Assembly (NCBI RefSeq): GCF_018336935.1
Contig: NZ_CP068771.1
Coordinates: 1,488,001 to 1,552,000, forward strand
Reading direction: 5' to 3'
DNA: 64,000 bases
Source: Serratia plymuthica
GTDB lineage: Bacteria > Pseudomonadota > Gammaproteobacteria > Enterobacterales > Enterobacteriaceae
Shown here piece after piece: positions 9,911 to 22,969 of this stretch (position 1 is the stretch's first letter; every line of letters begins with the position of its first letter). A model generated the notes under the pieces. That model did not search any database. It was given only the letters and a program-made list of their open reading frames with translations, and was not told the DNA's origin. The translations under genes and the position numbers were made by a program.

Positions 9911-10528
9911 TTATTCCACCTCCCGGCTGGCCGCTTCCGCCGCCAGGGCGGTTTGCACCGATTTGCGCTGGCCGATCTGCGCCATATACCGGGTTAACGA
10001 AGGCCAGCATTTTAACTCGATGGAAAATCGGGCCATCCAACGCAGTACGGTAAACAGATAGGCATCCGCCACGCCAAAGCGTTCACCCAACAGAAAATCC
10101 TGCCCGTCGAGCGTCTGAGCGACATAATCGAGGCGGCGGCGCAGCTTGTCGCGGAACAGACTTTTGACCTCTTCCGGCAGGGTTGCATTGAATAGCGGGC
10201 TGGCTCCGGCGTGGATCTCGGCGGTGATGAAATTCAGCCATTCCTGCAAGCGCACCCGTTCGAAGGTATTGCCTGGGGGGGCCAGTGCGGCGTCGGGGCG
10301 CAAATCCGCCAGATATTGCACGATGGCTGCGCCTTCGGTAATCACGCGGCTATCTTCCAGCATCAGAGCCGCGACATAACCCTTGGGATTGACCTGGTAA
10401 AAATCACCGCCGTCGGCGGTGCGTTTGCTGCGGTTATTCACCCGGATAAGTTCAAACGGCAATTCCAGCTCCCGCAGGACAATATGCGGGGATAGCGAAC
10501 AGGTGTCGGGCGCAAAATAGAGTTTCAT
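9911..10528 (-). CDS. Glutathione S-transferase, GstA-like
   Basis: A 205-residue cytoplasmic protein with the two-domain GST layout: a thioredoxin-fold N-terminal domain (MKLYFAPDTCSLSPHIVLRE, with the CSLS block that in E. coli GstA holds the catalytic Cys10, and NPKGYVAALML with the cis-Pro site changed to Ala) and a helical C-terminal domain (FGVADAYLFTVLRW). It most resembles the beta-class GstA/YfcG group. It stands 97 bases downstream of a LysR gene on the same strand, between cydD and trxB, a place where E. coli has nothing. The physiological substrate cannot be told from sequence. Confidence 0.88.
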   Translation of the reverse strand: MKLYFAPDTCSLSPHIVLRELELPFELIRVNNRSKRTADGGDFYQVNPKGYVAALMLEDSRVITEGAAIVQYLADLRPDAALAPPGNTFERVRLQEWLNFITAEIHAGASPLFNATLPEEVKSLFRDKLRRRLDYVAQTLDGQDFLLGERFGVADAYLFTVLRWMARFSIELKCWPSLTRYMAQIGQRKSVQTALAAEAASREVE

Positions 10529-10624
10529 GAGCGTTCCTGAGGCAAAAAGCGATATCGCTTAACCGACAGCATGGTGCCGGTGCGGCCTGCAGAAAAATTA
10601 GAATGTCAGAAACCCGTCATCAGT

Positions 10625-11512
10625 TCAGCTACTGACGGGGTGTGGCAGATGATCGCGCAGGTAATCCAGCAGGGTTTGTACCGGTGCAGAGCTTGCGCCA
10701 GTGAACGAACAGACCAGACCAAAATAACGGTAGAGCGGGACACTCAACGGCAGAGCGCAAATGCCGGCGGCATCGCTCGGTATCACCGACGCAGGCATCA
10801 ACGAAACGCCGACGCCTTCGCGCACCAGCGTCAGTGCGGTGCTCCAGTCGCTGACGGTCACGCGTACGTCAGCCAGCGTAATACCGGCCTGCTGTGCCAA
10901 CAGTTGCGCGTTGAGGCTACAGCCGCCGGTAGCCAGCACAAAGGGCAACCCGGCCAGTGCCCTGAAATCCACCGGTTGCCGCCCCCTGGCCAGCGGGTGG
11001 CCGCTGGCGGTAACCGCAAGCCACTGATCCTGTCCCAAAGGATAGCCTTTTTTTTCTTCCTTTGGGTTCAACACCACGCCGACGTCGGCGGTTTCCAGCG
11101 CCAGCCAGTCCTCCACCTCCCGATCGGTGCCTTCCAACTGAACCAGTTCAATGGCGGGGTAGCGGCGGCGGAATTTCCGCAATAGCGGCGGTAGCAGGAG
11201 CGCAAATGCCGAGGGAAAGCTGGCCAGGCGAATCTTGCCCGAATGCGCGCTTTTCGCCTGCAGCGCGTAGCTTTGGATCGCATCGAGTTCGGCCAGCATA
11301 ATGCGGGCGTGGGCGACAATCCTCTCGCCGCTTTGCGTCAGCGTAACGCAGTGCGGCAGGCGGACGAACAGCGGCGTATTCAGGACGTCCTCTAACTGGG
11401 CAATAGCCTGGCTGGCACCGGACTGGGTCATGCCGCATTGATTTGCCGCCAGCGTAATTTTGCCGCTGTCGGCCACGGCGACCAGCAAGCGCCAGTGGAG
11501 GAGGTTTTGCAT
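10625..11512 (-). CDS. LysR-type transcriptional regulator
   Basis: A 295-residue regulator. Residues 1-60 form the winged helix-turn-helix of the LysR family (AANQCGMTQSGASQAIAQLEDVLNT in part, then LFVRL and LTQSGERI), followed by a periplasmic-binding-protein-like effector domain. The target is unknown; its most obvious partner is the gst gene just downstream, in the same direction. LysR genes are often divergent from their target, and here the arrangement is tandem, so control of gst is only a guess. It is separated from trxB by a terminator. Confidence 0.88.
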   Translation of the reverse strand: MQNLLHWRLLVAVADSGKITLAANQCGMTQSGASQAIAQLEDVLNTPLFVRLPHCVTLTQSGERIVAHARIMLAELDAIQSYALQAKSAHSGKIRLASFPSAFALLLPPLLRKFRRRYPAIELVQLEGTDREVEDWLALETADVGVVLNPKEEKKGYPLGQDQWLAVTASGHPLARGRQPVDFRALAGLPFVLATGGCSLNAQLLAQQAGITLADVRVTVSDWSTALTLVREGVGVSLMPASVIPSDAAGICALPLSVPLYRYFGLVCSFTGASSAPVQTLLDYLRDHLPHPVSS

Positions 11513-11542
11513 CGAATGCCCGTCCGCGCATATTTAAGGTAC

Positions 11543-11570
11543 AAAAAAAGCGGCTGAGGCAGCCGCTTTT
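11543..11570 (-). terminator. Terminator of trxB
   Basis: Perfect ten-base stem AAAAGCGGCT / AGCCGCTTTT with a five-base loop, followed on the minus strand by a T tract. It separates trxB from the downstream LysR gene. Confidence 0.88.
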
Positions 11571-11590
11571 CAGGATAACAGAATGTGCCG

Positions 11591-13231
<1,641 letters not shown>

Positions 13232-13726
13232 ATGGCAGACAATAAGAAACGCCCGGGTAAAGATCTCGACCGTATCGACCGCAATATCCTGAACGAGTTA
13301 CAGAAGGATGGACGTATATCGAACGTTGAGCTTTCGAAGCGCGTGGGGTTATCCCCAACCCCATGTTTAGAACGCGTGCGCCGCCTCGAGCGCCAGGGTT
13401 TTATTCATGGCTATACCGCCTTGCTCAACCCGCATTATCTGGATGCATCTCTGCTGGTTTTCGTGGAAATCACGCTGAACCGCGGCGCGCCGGATGTGTT
13501 TGAGCAATTTAACTCAGCAGTTCAAAAACTTGAAGAAATTCAGGAGTGTCATCTGGTGTCCGGTGATTTCGACTATCTGTTGAAAACCCGCGTGCCGGAT
13601 ATGTCGGCTTACCGTAAGTTGCTCGGTGAAACCTTGCTGCGTCTGCCGGGGGTTAACGACACCCGTACCTACGTGGTCATGGAAGAAGTCAAACAGAGTA
13701 ACCGTCTGGTTATCAAAACACGGTAA
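13232..13726 (+). CDS. lrp: Lrp, leucine-responsive global regulator
   Basis: Nucleoid-associated feast/famine regulator of amino-acid metabolism, transport and fimbriae. The 164 residues are nearly identical to E. coli Lrp: N-terminal helix-turn-helix (ISNVELSKRVGLSPTPCLERVRRL), then the RAM domain for oligomer formation and leucine sensing (LVSGDFDYLLKTRVPDM). The open frame extends upstream to 13193 through a non-ATG codon, but the ATG at 13232 gives MADNKKRPGKDL, matches the family and follows AGAGAG. Upstream of ftsK as usual. Serine and branched-chain genes such as serC in this window are known Lrp targets in E. coli. Confidence 0.97.
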   Translation: MADNKKRPGKDLDRIDRNILNELQKDGRISNVELSKRVGLSPTPCLERVRRLERQGFIHGYTALLNPHYLDASLLVFVEITLNRGAPDVFEQFNSAVQKLEEIQECHLVSGDFDYLLKTRVPDMSAYRKLLGETLLRLPGVNDTRTYVVMEEVKQSNRLVIKTR

Positions 13727-13763
13727 GGTGCAGGTGCAAAACCTGATTAAATTGGTTACACTC

Positions 13764-13779
13764 CTGTTTATTCATACAG
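13764..13779. promoter_or_regulatory. LexA (SOS) box upstream of ftsK
   Basis: CTGT-N8-ACAG with the AT-rich spacer TTATTCAT matches the LexA half-site pair exactly. It lies 68-83 bases before the ftsK start. In E. coli ftsK has an SOS-inducible promoter (dinH) in the same place, which supports the call. Confidence 0.85.
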
Positions 13780-13846
13780 TTTCGGCGCCGGGGAAGCTTC
13801 TCGGCGCTGTTGCTATGTCAGCTAACAGGAACCTGGAGAGCCTTTC

Positions 13847-16800
13847 TTGAGCCAGGAATATACAGAAGATAAAGAAGTTACCCTGAAAAAACTCAGCAGT
13901 GGCCGCCGTTTGCTTGAGGCTGTGTTGATCGTGGTAGCGATTTTTGCCATTTACCTCATGGCTGCCTTGGTCAGTTTCAATCCGTCTGACCCAAGCTGGT
14001 CGCAGACCGCGTGGCATGAGCCGATTCATAACCTGGGTGGTGGCGTCGGAGCCTGGATGGCCGACACACTGTTCTTCACTTTCGGGGTACTCGCTTACGC
14101 GATACCGCCGATCATGCTGGTTTTGTGCTGGGCGGCCTACCGTCAGCGCGACAGCGGCGATTACATCGACTATTTTGCGCTCTCGCTGCGCCTTATCGGC
14201 ACGCTGGCGCTGGTGCTCACTTCGTGTGGCCTGGCGGCACTGAATGTCGACGATCTCTATTACTTCGCTTCCGGCGGCGTCATCGGCAGCTTGTTGAGCA
14301 ACGCCATGCTGCCGTGGTTCAACGGTATTGGCGCAACGCTGACATTGTTGTGCGTATGGGCTGCAGGACTCACGCTGTTTACCGGCTGGTCCTGGCTGGT
14401 TATCGCCGAGAGAATCGGCGGCGTGGTGCTGGGTACGGCCACCTTCATGACCAACCGTTCACGTCGTGATGAGCGTTACCACGACGATGACGATCGTTAC
14501 GTCGATGATGAACCGCAGCAGGCAGGGAAGGGCGCAGCGGTTGCTGTAGCCGCTTCTGCGGCAGCGGCCAACGCGGCGGAAGACGACGTGCTATTCTCAG
14601 CACCTTCGGTAACGGATGCCGCCAAAGCAGCGGCAGACGAGGCTGACGATCCTCTGCTCAACGGCTTGCGGGCTAACGACGATGCCGATGCGGCACCTGT
14701 CGCGCCGGCGGCCGTCAGCACGCCGGCAACGCCTGCTCCAGCGCCGATAGCGGCTCCGGTGGCGGCTCCTGCGGTAACGGCAGCGCCGGCGGCTCCAGCC
14801 TCGGTGAACCAACATCCGATGAGCGCTGCGGCGGAAAACACGGCGCCACCGCTGTATTCGTTTGAAATTCCTGAAGAGACGCCGGCGCCGAAAATGACGC
14901 GCCAGGCCGATCCTTACCGGGACGATGACGAACCCCGTTTGGGCAATTGGGACGCACCGGCCGTATCTCAGCCGCGCGATCGCTCTCCGTTTGATTTCTC
15001 TGCGGCTCAGCGCGACAGCGTTGACGTTGGCACGTCGACGGGTTTCAGTGCCGCTGAACCTGACATGACGCCATTTGGCAGCGTGAAACCGCAGGCGGAA
15101 GCCGCTGCTGCGGCTGCTGTCGGTGCCGTTGCCGCCAATACCTTTATGCCGGCCTTTACGGCCACCAGCGACGGCAACTCGCAGGTGAAACAGGGCATCG
15201 GCCCTGAATTGCCGCGGCCGAATCCGGTGCGTATTCCTACCCGGCGCGAGCTGGCTTCTTACGGCATCAAGCTGCCTTCGCAGCGCGTAGCCGAGCAGGA
15301 ACAGCGTCCCCGCGACGATCAACCGCTGCAAACCGCGGAAAGCCATCAGCAAGATGAAGAAGCCTTGCAGGAAGCGGCGCTGCGTCAGGCGTTTGCCGAA
15401 CAGCAAAGCCAGCGTTACGGCGAAGAGTATCCGCAGGATAATCAGGATGATGAACAGGCCCTGCAGGAAGCGGCGTTGCGTCAGGCGTTTGCCGAGCAAC
15501 AGCAGGCTCGCTATGGCCAGCAGGAACCTGTGCAATCGGCGCCGATCGCCAATCCGGTAGATACCCGCAACGCGTTCAGCTTCTCGCCGATGGATGATTT
15601 GGTCGACGATAGCCCGAGTGAACCCTTGTTCACACTGTCGCCGCAGCTCGAAGAACGTATCGAGCAGCAAAGCGAACGTGAAGACGATGTCCCCTTTGGC
15701 CAGTTTGAGCCTGCTGCACCGGCTTATTCGCCGCAGTCTCAGGTTCCGGCGGCGCAGCCATACCAGCCGGCCGAACCTGCTTATCGGCAGCCCGCTCAGC
15801 CGGCTTATCAGCAGCCACCTCAGCAGCAGCCGGTAGCGCAGCAACCGTCAGCCTATCAGCAACCTGTGGCGCAACCGACGCCGGCCGCACCGCAGCAGCC
15901 GGCAATGGACAGCCTGATCCACCCGTTCCTGATGCGTAACGATCAACCGCTGCAAAAACCGACCACGCCGTTGCCGACGCTGGATCTGCTGACCGAAGCC
16001 CCGAAAGAGGTGGAGCCGGTGGACTCCTTCGCGCTGGAGCAAAAGGCGCGTTTGGTGGAAGCGAGTTTGGCCGACTACCGGGTGAAAGCCGACGTAGTGG
16101 ATATTTTACCTGGCCCGGTTATTACCCGCTTTGAGCTGGACCTGGCGCCGGGGGTCAAGGCCGCGCGTATTTCCAACCTGTCGCGCGATCTGGCCCGCTC
16201 GCTGTCAACCTCGGCGGTGCGTGTGGTAGAGGTCATCCCCGGCAAGCCTTATGTCGGGCTGGAGCTGCCTAACGTTAAACGTCAGACGGTTTATCTGCGC
16301 GAAGTGCTGGATTGCCCAGCGTTCCGCGACAATCCGTCGCCGCTGGCGATCGTTCTGGGTAAAGACATTTCCGGTGAGCCGGTGGTGGCCGATTTGGCTA
16401 AAATGCCGCACCTGCTGGTGGCGGGTACCACGGGTTCCGGTAAGTCGGTTGGGGTCAATGCCATGATCCTGAGCATCTTGTATAAGGCCACGCCGAAAGA
16501 AGTGCGCTTTATCATGATTGACCCGAAAATGCTGGAACTGTCGGTTTACGAAGGCATTCCGCACCTGTTGACGGACGTTGTGACCGATATGAAAGACGCC
16601 GCCAACGCCCTGCGTTGGTGTGTCGCCGAGATGGAGCGCCGCTACAAGCTGATGTCTGCACTCGGCGTGCGTAACCTGGCCGGTTATAACGAACGCGTCG
16701 ATCAGGCTGAAGCGATGGGGCGTCCGATCCCGGATCCTTTCTGGAAGCCGAGCGACAGCATGGACATTACGCCGCCTGTGTTGGAGAAAGAGCCTTACAT

Positions 16801-17449
16801 CGTGGTGATGGTGGACGAATTCGCCGACCTGATCATGACGGTGGGCAAGAAGGTTGAGGAACTGATCGCTCGTCTGGCGCAGAAAGCGCGTGCCGCGGGG
16901 ATCCACCTGGTGCTGGCGACCCAGCGTCCGTCGGTGGATGTGATCACCGGCCTGATCAAGGCCAACATCCCAACCCGTATCGCCTTTACCGTATCCAGCA
17001 AGATTGACTCGCGCACTATCCTCGATCAGGGCGGTGCCGAATCTCTGTTGGGGATGGGTGACATGCTGTATCTGGCGCCTAACTCCTCCATTCCTGTACG
17101 TGTGCATGGTGCATTTGTGCGCGATCAGGAAGTGCATGCGGTGGTCAAGGATTGGAAAGCGCGTGAGCGGCCTCAATATAAAGAGGGTATCCTCAGCGCC
17201 GGTGACGACGGTGAGGGTGGCGCCGGCGGCGGCCTGGAAGGTGACGAAGAGCTGGATCCGCTGTTTGATCAGGCGGTGGAGTTTGTGGTGGATAAACGCC
17301 GCGCTTCTATCTCCGGCGTGCAGCGTCAGTTCCGCATCGGCTATAACCGCGCTGCGCGCATCATCGAACAGATGGAGGCGCAGGGCATTGTCAGCGAGCA
17401 GGGGCATAACGGCAACCGCGAGGTATTGGCTCCGCCACGGCATGACTGA
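13847..17449 (+). CDS. ftsK: FtsK, DNA translocase and cell-division protein
   Basis: Septal motor that pumps chromosome ends and activates XerCD recombination at dif. The 1200 residues comprise an N-terminal membrane domain (four helices in about the first 190 residues) that joins the divisome, a long Pro/Gln/Ala-rich linker (about 200-710), the RecA-like motor with Walker A GTTGSGKS at 860-867 and Walker [14 protein letters not shown], and the C-terminal winged-helix gamma domain (about 1135-1200) that reads KOPS sites. The start is TTG at 13847, preceded by GGAGAG, which gives the conserved [13 protein letters not shown]. The linker holds a duplicated stretch (see findings). A LexA box lies upstream. 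Confidence 0.97.
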   Translation: MSQEYTEDKEVTLKKLSSGRRLLEAVLIVVAIFAIYLMAALVSFNPSDPSWSQTAWHEPIHNLGGGVGAWMADTLFFTFGVLAYAIPPIMLVLCWAAYRQRDSGDYIDYFALSLRLIGTLALVLTSCGLAALNVDDLYYFASGGVIGSLLSNAMLPWFNGIGATLTLLCVWAAGLTLFTGWSWLVIAERIGGVVLGTATFMTNRSRRDERYHDDDDRYVDDEPQQAGKGAAVAVAASAAAANAAEDDVLFSAPSVTDAAKAAADEADDPLLNGLRANDDADAAPVAPAAVSTPATPAPAPIAAPVAAPAVTAAPAAPASVNQHPMSAAAENTAPPLYSFEIPEETPAPKMTRQADPYRDDDEPRLGNWDAPAVSQPRDRSPFDFSAAQRDSVDVGTSTGFSAAEPDMTPFGSVKPQAEAAAAAAVGAVAANTFMPAFTATSDGNSQVKQGIGPELPRPNPVRIPTRRELASYGIKLPSQRVAEQEQRPRDDQPLQTAESHQQDEEALQEAALRQAFAEQQSQRYGEEYPQDNQDDEQALQEAALRQAFAEQQQARYGQQEPVQSAPIANPVDTRNAFSFSPMDDLVDDSPSEPLFTLSPQLEERIEQQSEREDDVPFGQFEPAAPAYSPQSQVPAAQPYQPAEPAYRQPAQPAYQQPPQQQPVAQQPSAYQQPVAQPTPAAPQQPAMDSLIHPFLMRNDQPLQKPTTPLPTLDLLTEAPKEVEPVDSFALEQKARLVEASLADYRVKADVVDILPGPVITRFELDLAPGVKAARISNLSRDLARSLSTSAVRVVEVIPGKPYVGLELPNVKRQTVYLREVLDCPAFRDNPSPLAIVLGKDISGEPVVADLAKMPHLLVAGTTGSGKSVGVNAMILSILYKATPKEVRFIMIDPKMLELSVYEGIPHLLTDVVTDMKDAANALRWCVAEMERRYKLMSALGVRNLAGYNERVDQAEAMGRPIPDPFWKPSDSMDITPPVLEKEPYIVVMVDEFADLIMTVGKKVEELIARLAQKARAAGIHLVLATQRPSVDVITGLIKANIPTRIAFTVSSKIDSRTILDQGGAESLLGMGDMLYLAPNSSIPVRVHGAFVRDQEVHAVVKDWKARERPQYKEGILSAGDDGEGGAGGGLEGDEELDPLFDQAVEFVVDKRRASISGVQRQFRIGYNRAARIIEQMEAQGIVSEQGHNGNREVLAPPRHD
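15361..15514 (+). repeat. Tandem duplication inside the FtsK linker
   Basis: Two copies of a segment encoding [15 protein letters not shown], followed by a spaced RYG, are found at about 15364-15419 and 15460-15514. The DNA copies differ at only a few third positions over the core (for example ggaagcggcgctgcgtcagg and ggaagcggcgttgcgtcagg), so the duplication is recent or kept alike. Confidence 0.8.
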
Positions 17450-17479
17450 TGAAGCTTTAATCGTTGTTATTCAATAATA

Positions 17480-17500
17480 AAGGGCCGCTTAGCGGCCCTT
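17480..17500. terminator. Possible terminator after ftsK
   Basis: AAGGGCCG / CGGCCCTT inverted repeat 30 bases after the ftsK stop. There is no T tract (GTGC follows), so it may be a weak terminator or an RNA-stabilising hairpin. Confidence 0.4.
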
Positions 17501-17648
17501 GTGCAAAGAAGCGTAAACCCGTCTGCTTCTCGGAACATTGGCCTATCTGCCGGCTTGTGGCTTCGGGTAAAGTAGCGTTGGTTAAGGGTTAATTTGACCC
17601 GCACGGCACCGCCTTGCGGTTAATGCATTTCATAAGGTATCTGGAATA

Positions 17649-18260
17649 ATGAAAAAACTGTTGATTGCCTGTTGTCTGCTTTCGGGATTCGCTTCCACCT
17701 CTGTGCTGGCCGATGCCGCACAGGATCTGCAAAGTCGTCTGGCGAAAGTGAACAGTTTCCATGCCAGTTTCTCCCAGACCGTGACCAGCAGCGATGGTGC
17801 TGCGGTACAGCAGGGCGAAGGTGAACTGTGGGTGAAACGCCCAAATCTGTTTAACTGGCACATGACCTCACCTGACGAGAGCGTGTTGGTATCGGATGGC
17901 CAAACCCTGTGGTTCTATAACCCCTTTGTTGAGCAGGTCACTGCTACCTGGCTGAAAAATGCCACCGGCAACACGCCGTTTATGCTGATCACCCGCAACG
18001 ATGCCAATGACTGGAAACAGTATAATGTGAAGCAGAAAGGCGATGATTTTGAGCTGACGCCAAAATCCAGCAGCGGCAACCTGAAACAGTTCGCCATCAC
18101 CGTAACCAACAGCGGTACTATCCGCAGTTTTGCCGCGGTTGAGCAAGACGGCCAGCGCAGCTCTTACGCGCTGAAAAGCCAACAAAATACCTCTGTTGAC
18201 GCCGCCAAATTCAAATTTACCCCGCCGAAGGGGGTGACGCTGGACGACCAGCGCCAGTGA
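17649..18260 (+). CDS. lolA: LolA, periplasmic lipoprotein chaperone
   Basis: Carries outer-membrane lipoproteins from the LolCDE transporter across the periplasm to LolB. The 203 residues begin with a clear signal peptide ([21 protein letters not shown], cut before DAAQDLQ) and show the LolA fold signatures [22 protein letters not shown] and [12 protein letters not shown]. The length matches E. coli. It stops seven bases before rarA, so the two are cotranscribed, as in E. coli. Confidence 0.96.
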   Translation: MKKLLIACCLLSGFASTSVLADAAQDLQSRLAKVNSFHASFSQTVTSSDGAAVQQGEGELWVKRPNLFNWHMTSPDESVLVSDGQTLWFYNPFVEQVTATWLKNATGNTPFMLITRNDANDWKQYNVKQKGDDFELTPKSSSGNLKQFAITVTNSGTIRSFAAVEQDGQRSSYALKSQQNTSVDAAKFKFTPPKGVTLDDQRQ

Positions 18261-18267
18261 GGTCCGC

Positions 18268-19611
18268 GTGAGTAATATGTCGCTCGATTTTTCCCAGAAC
18301 GAGTTCCAGCCGTTGGCCGCGCGGATGCGGCCAACCACGCTGGCGCAGTATATCGGCCAGCAACACCTGCTGGCTGCCGGCAAGCCTTTGCCGCGCGCCA
18401 TCGAGGCCGGGCAACTGCATTCGATGATTTTGTGGGGGCCGCCGGGCACCGGGAAAACGACGTTGGCAGAGTTGATCGGCCGTTACGGCCAGGCGGACGT
18501 CGAGCGGATTTCCGCCGTCACGTCCGGCATCAAAGAGATCCGCGAGGCGATCGAGCGCGCACGTCAGAATCGTGACGCCGGTCGCCGCACTATTTTGTTT
18601 GTCGATGAGGTGCACCGCTTCAACAAAAGTCAGCAGGACGCTTTCCTGCCGCATATTGAAGATGGCACCATCACCTTTATCGGCGCGACGACCGAAAACC
18701 CGTCTTTTGAGCTCAACTCGGCGCTGCTTTCACGCGCCCGGGTATATTTGTTGAAAGCTTTGACCGCCGACGATATCAGCCAGGTGCTGGATCAGGCGAT
18801 GAAAGACAATAGCCGGGGGTTCGGCGGCCAGAATATCGAGTTGCCCGAAGAGACGCGCCGCATGCTGTCGGAGTTGGTGGGCGGCGATGCGCGCCGGGCG
18901 CTGAACAGCCTGGAGATGATGGCGGATATGGCGGAAATCGACGCCAAAGGTATCCGCGTTTTGACGCCGTCATTGCTAAAAGAGGTCTCCGGAGAACGCA
19001 GTGCGCGCTTCGACAATAAAGGCGACCGTTATTACGATTTGATCTCGGCGCTGCATAAATCGGTGCGCGGTTCGGCGCCGGATGCCGCGCTATACTGGTA
19101 CGCGCGCATTATTACCGCCGGCGGCGATCCGCTGTATGTGGCGCGTCGCCTGTTGGCGATTGCGTCCGAGGATGTTGGCAATGCCGATCCGCGCGGCATG
19201 CAGGTGGCGATTGCGGCCTGGGATTGCTTTACCCGCGTCGGCCCGGCGGAGGGCGAACGGGCAATCGCCCAGGCCATCGTTTATCTGGCCTGCGCGCCGA
19301 AAAGCAACGCCGTGTACACCGCTTTCAAAGCGGCGATGCGCGACGCCCGAGAGATGGCCGATTACGACGTGCCGGAGCACCTGCGCAACGCGCCGACCAA
19401 GCTGATGAAGGAAATGGGCTTAGGCGCGGAGTATCGTTACGCGCACGACGAACCCAATGCTTATGCCGCCGGAGAGGACTATTTCCCGCCTGAAATGGCC
19501 AGGACCCGTTACTATCATCCGACCGCACGCGGGCTGGAAGGAAAAATCGGCGAGAAGCTGGCATGGCTGGCTGAGCAGGATCAAAATAGCCCGACAAAAC
19601 GCTACCGCTAG
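18268..19611 (+). CDS. rarA: RarA (MgsA), AAA+ replication-associated recombination factor
   Basis: DNA-dependent ATPase acting at stalled replication forks; it opens DNA ends and binds SSB. The 447 residues have Walker A GPPGTGKT at 57-64, Walker [12 protein letters not shown], sensor 1 GATTENPSF, and the C-terminal clamp-loader-like helical and tetramer domains ([24 protein letters not shown]). The start is GTG at 18268 after GAGG; the in-frame ATG three codons later is a possible alternative. The N-terminal [10 protein letters not shown] agrees with the E. coli start. Confidence 0.96.
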   Translation: MSNMSLDFSQNEFQPLAARMRPTTLAQYIGQQHLLAAGKPLPRAIEAGQLHSMILWGPPGTGKTTLAELIGRYGQADVERISAVTSGIKEIREAIERARQNRDAGRRTILFVDEVHRFNKSQQDAFLPHIEDGTITFIGATTENPSFELNSALLSRARVYLLKALTADDISQVLDQAMKDNSRGFGGQNIELPEETRRMLSELVGGDARRALNSLEMMADMAEIDAKGIRVLTPSLLKEVSGERSARFDNKGDRYYDLISALHKSVRGSAPDAALYWYARIITAGGDPLYVARRLLAIASEDVGNADPRGMQVAIAAWDCFTRVGPAEGERAIAQAIVYLACAPKSNAVYTAFKAAMRDAREMADYDVPEHLRNAPTKLMKEMGLGAEYRYAHDEPNAYAAGEDYFPPEMARTRYYHPTARGLEGKIGEKLAWLAEQDQNSPTKRYR

Positions 19612-19678
19612 CGTTGCCGTTGCGGTAAGGTTACCGGGTATCACTCTTTCCTTATTCGGTTGATATTCAGCCAAATAA

Positions 19679-21013
<1,335 letters not shown>

Positions 21014-21030
21014 AAAGCAAACCGGTAAGA

Positions 21031-21053
21031 AAGCGCCTGCGGGCGCTTTTTTT
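21031..21053 (+). terminator. Terminator of serS
   Basis: Stem AAGCGCC / GGCGCTT with loop TGCG, followed by seven T in total, 17 bases after the serS stop codon. Confidence 0.92.
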
Positions 21054-21228
21054 ATGTCTGAAAATCAGAGGGCCAGTGGCTGGTCAACGCCAACTTGTGG
21101 ACAGACCGATAAATGCCGGGGAAACCGACCAGCGTATATTTCCATACCGTTGAGGCGGCTGGAGACGATCTGAATAGAGCGTCTCTTCATCGTCTTATCT
21201 TTTTAAGTGCCGCAGATGCATGCAGGTT

Positions 21229-21597
21229 TCAGCGTGGAGGTTCCAGCTCATAGGCCTGCCTGACGTAGCTCGCCAGGTGTTTTGTCTCGACATCGGCAAC
21301 CGAATAAAGCTTGATATGCCGGCGATACTTACCGCTACCCTCCAGCATCCGCTGGTGGTCTTCGAGTAAATAGCCCCGGCCAAACTCAACCGTTACATGG
21401 CTGCTGTAGGCGAACACGCCGCAGAAAAATGCCCTATGGGCAAACATGATGCCGCCATATTTTACCGATTCACTGACGCCACCACCGGTTGCCGTGACCA
21501 CCTGGCGAACCCGTTGCACTACGTCCAGAAGTTCGCCATGGGTGCTGCCTATATCCGCCAGCAATGTGCCTACGGCATTATCGATAGTCTGTTTCAT
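21229..21597 (-). CDS. DUF1801 (YdhG/YjhG-like) domain protein
   Basis: A small cytoplasmic protein of unknown function. The body carries the DUF1801 pattern: VQRVRQVV, then SESVKYGGIMFAH, VFAYSSHVTVEFGRG and a C-terminal RHIKLYSV with a helix ending in PPR. The start is uncertain: I take the ATG at 21597 (MKQTIDNAVGTLL, 122 residues); an ATG at 21636 and a TTG at 21681 would add 13 and 28 residues, and none has a strong ribosome-binding site. It occupies the place between serS and ycaD where E. coli has the dms genes and ycaC. Divergent from ycaD. Confidence 0.75.
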   Translation of the reverse strand: MKQTIDNAVGTLLADIGSTHGELLDVVQRVRQVVTATGGGVSESVKYGGIMFAHRAFFCGVFAYSSHVTVEFGRGYLLEDHQRMLEGSGKYRRHIKLYSVADVETKHLASYVRQAYELEPPR

Positions 21598-21774
21598 TAT
21601 GTCTCTGCGGGAGTGAATTTCTTCTGCCGTCAGCATAGCCCTTTTTGCTCCGCGTTGCCTCTGCCGCCGGGAGTGAAACAAATTGTGCGGTGCATAGATA
21701 AGAGCGGATTGACTTTTTTATCGCCAGTGGCATGATGCGCGCACTCTCATCGCGCGTTCGGTTTCAATTTCACT

Positions 21775-22920
21775 ATGTCCGCATATTCCCGCCCAGTGCT
21801 CCTGCTGCTCTGCGGCCTGTTATTGCTCACGGTTTCTATTGCCGTATTGAATACGTTAGTCCCTCTTTGGTTGACTCACGCTCAGTTGTCAACCGGCCAG
21901 GTGGGGATGGTGAGTTCTTCTTACTTTACCGGCAACCTGGTGGGCACGCTGATAGCGGGCAAGTTGATCAAACGCATCGGTTTTACCCGCAGCTATCATC
22001 TTGCCTGCGTGGTGTTTGCCGTCGCGACGGCCGGTATGGCGCTGTCGCTCGATTTTTGGAGCTGGATGGGCTGGCGTTTCTTTGCCGGCATTGGCTGCGC
22101 CTGGATTTGGGTGATCGTTGAAAGCGCCTTGCTGCGCAGCGGTAACCTGTCCAACCGCGGGCAACTGTTGGCGGCCTATATGATGGTTTACTATCTTGGC
22201 ACCGTGATCGGCCAACTGCTGCTGAGCCTGGTATCGACCGAATTGCTGAACGTAGTGCCGTGGGTGGCCACCATCATCATCTGCGCCATGCTGCCCATGC
22301 TGTTTGCGCGGGTTAACAGCCAGCATGACGAACCGCAGCAGGCGGCGGTATGGCCAATGCTGAAACGCCGCAGCGCGCGGCTGGGCATCAATGGTTGCAT
22401 TATCTCCGGTATTGTTCTGGGTTCACTGTATGGCCTGATGCCGCTGTATTTATCCCATCAGGGTATGAGCGACGCCGACGTCGGTTACTGGATGGCGCTG
22501 CTGGTCAGCTCCGGTATTGTCGGGCAGTGGCCGGTAGGGCGCCTGGCCGATCGCTATGGCCGCCTGTTGGTGCTGCGCATTCAGGTATTTGTGGTGATCC
22601 TCGCCAGTGTGGCGATGCTCGGCAACTATGCCATGGCGCCGGCGCTGTTTATTCTCGGCTGTGCCGGTTTCACGTTGTACCCGGTGGCGATGTCCTGGGC
22701 CTGCGAGAAAGCGCTGCCGCATGAGTTGGTGGCGATGAATCAGGCACTGCTGATGAGCTACACCATCGGCAGCCTGCTTGGCCCATCGATGACGGCCTTG
22801 TTGATGCAGAATTATTCCGACCGTCTGCTGTTTGTGATGATTGCTGCCGTTGCGCTGGTGTACCTGATGATGTTGCTGAAAAAAACAAAGCATCACCAGA
22901 CTCCATTGGCTGCCGCCTGA
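21775..22920 (+). CDS. ycaD: YcaD-family MFS transporter
   Basis: A 381-residue inner-membrane protein of the major facilitator superfamily with 12 predicted helices. It shows the MFS loop 2-3 region ([18 protein letters not shown]), the central cytoplasmic loop and the second-half motif [14 protein letters not shown]. The sequence matches E. coli YcaD along its whole length (for example [13 protein letters not shown] and [22 protein letters not shown] in part). The substrate is unknown. It ends at a perfect bidirectional terminator shared with pflA. Confidence 0.92.
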   Translation: MSAYSRPVLLLLCGLLLLTVSIAVLNTLVPLWLTHAQLSTGQVGMVSSSYFTGNLVGTLIAGKLIKRIGFTRSYHLACVVFAVATAGMALSLDFWSWMGWRFFAGIGCAWIWVIVESALLRSGNLSNRGQLLAAYMMVYYLGTVIGQLLLSLVSTELLNVVPWVATIIICAMLPMLFARVNSQHDEPQQAAVWPMLKRRSARLGINGCIISGIVLGSLYGLMPLYLSHQGMSDADVGYWMALLVSSGIVGQWPVGRLADRYGRLLVLRIQVFVVILASVAMLGNYAMAPALFILGCAGFTLYPVAMSWACEKALPHELVAMNQALLMSYTIGSLLGPSMTALLMQNYSDRLLFVMIAAVALVYLMMLLKKTKHHQTPLAAA

Positions 22921-22956
22921 GATCAAAAAAACCGGCCATTGCGCCGGTTTTTTGAT
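22921..22956. terminator. Bidirectional terminator between ycaD and pflA
   Basis: A near-perfect palindrome: GATCAAAAAAACCGGC and its reverse complement around a short CATTGC loop. It gives GC stem plus T tract on both strands, serving the two convergent genes. Confidence 0.93.
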
Positions 22957-22969
22957 CTCGGCAAAAAGA

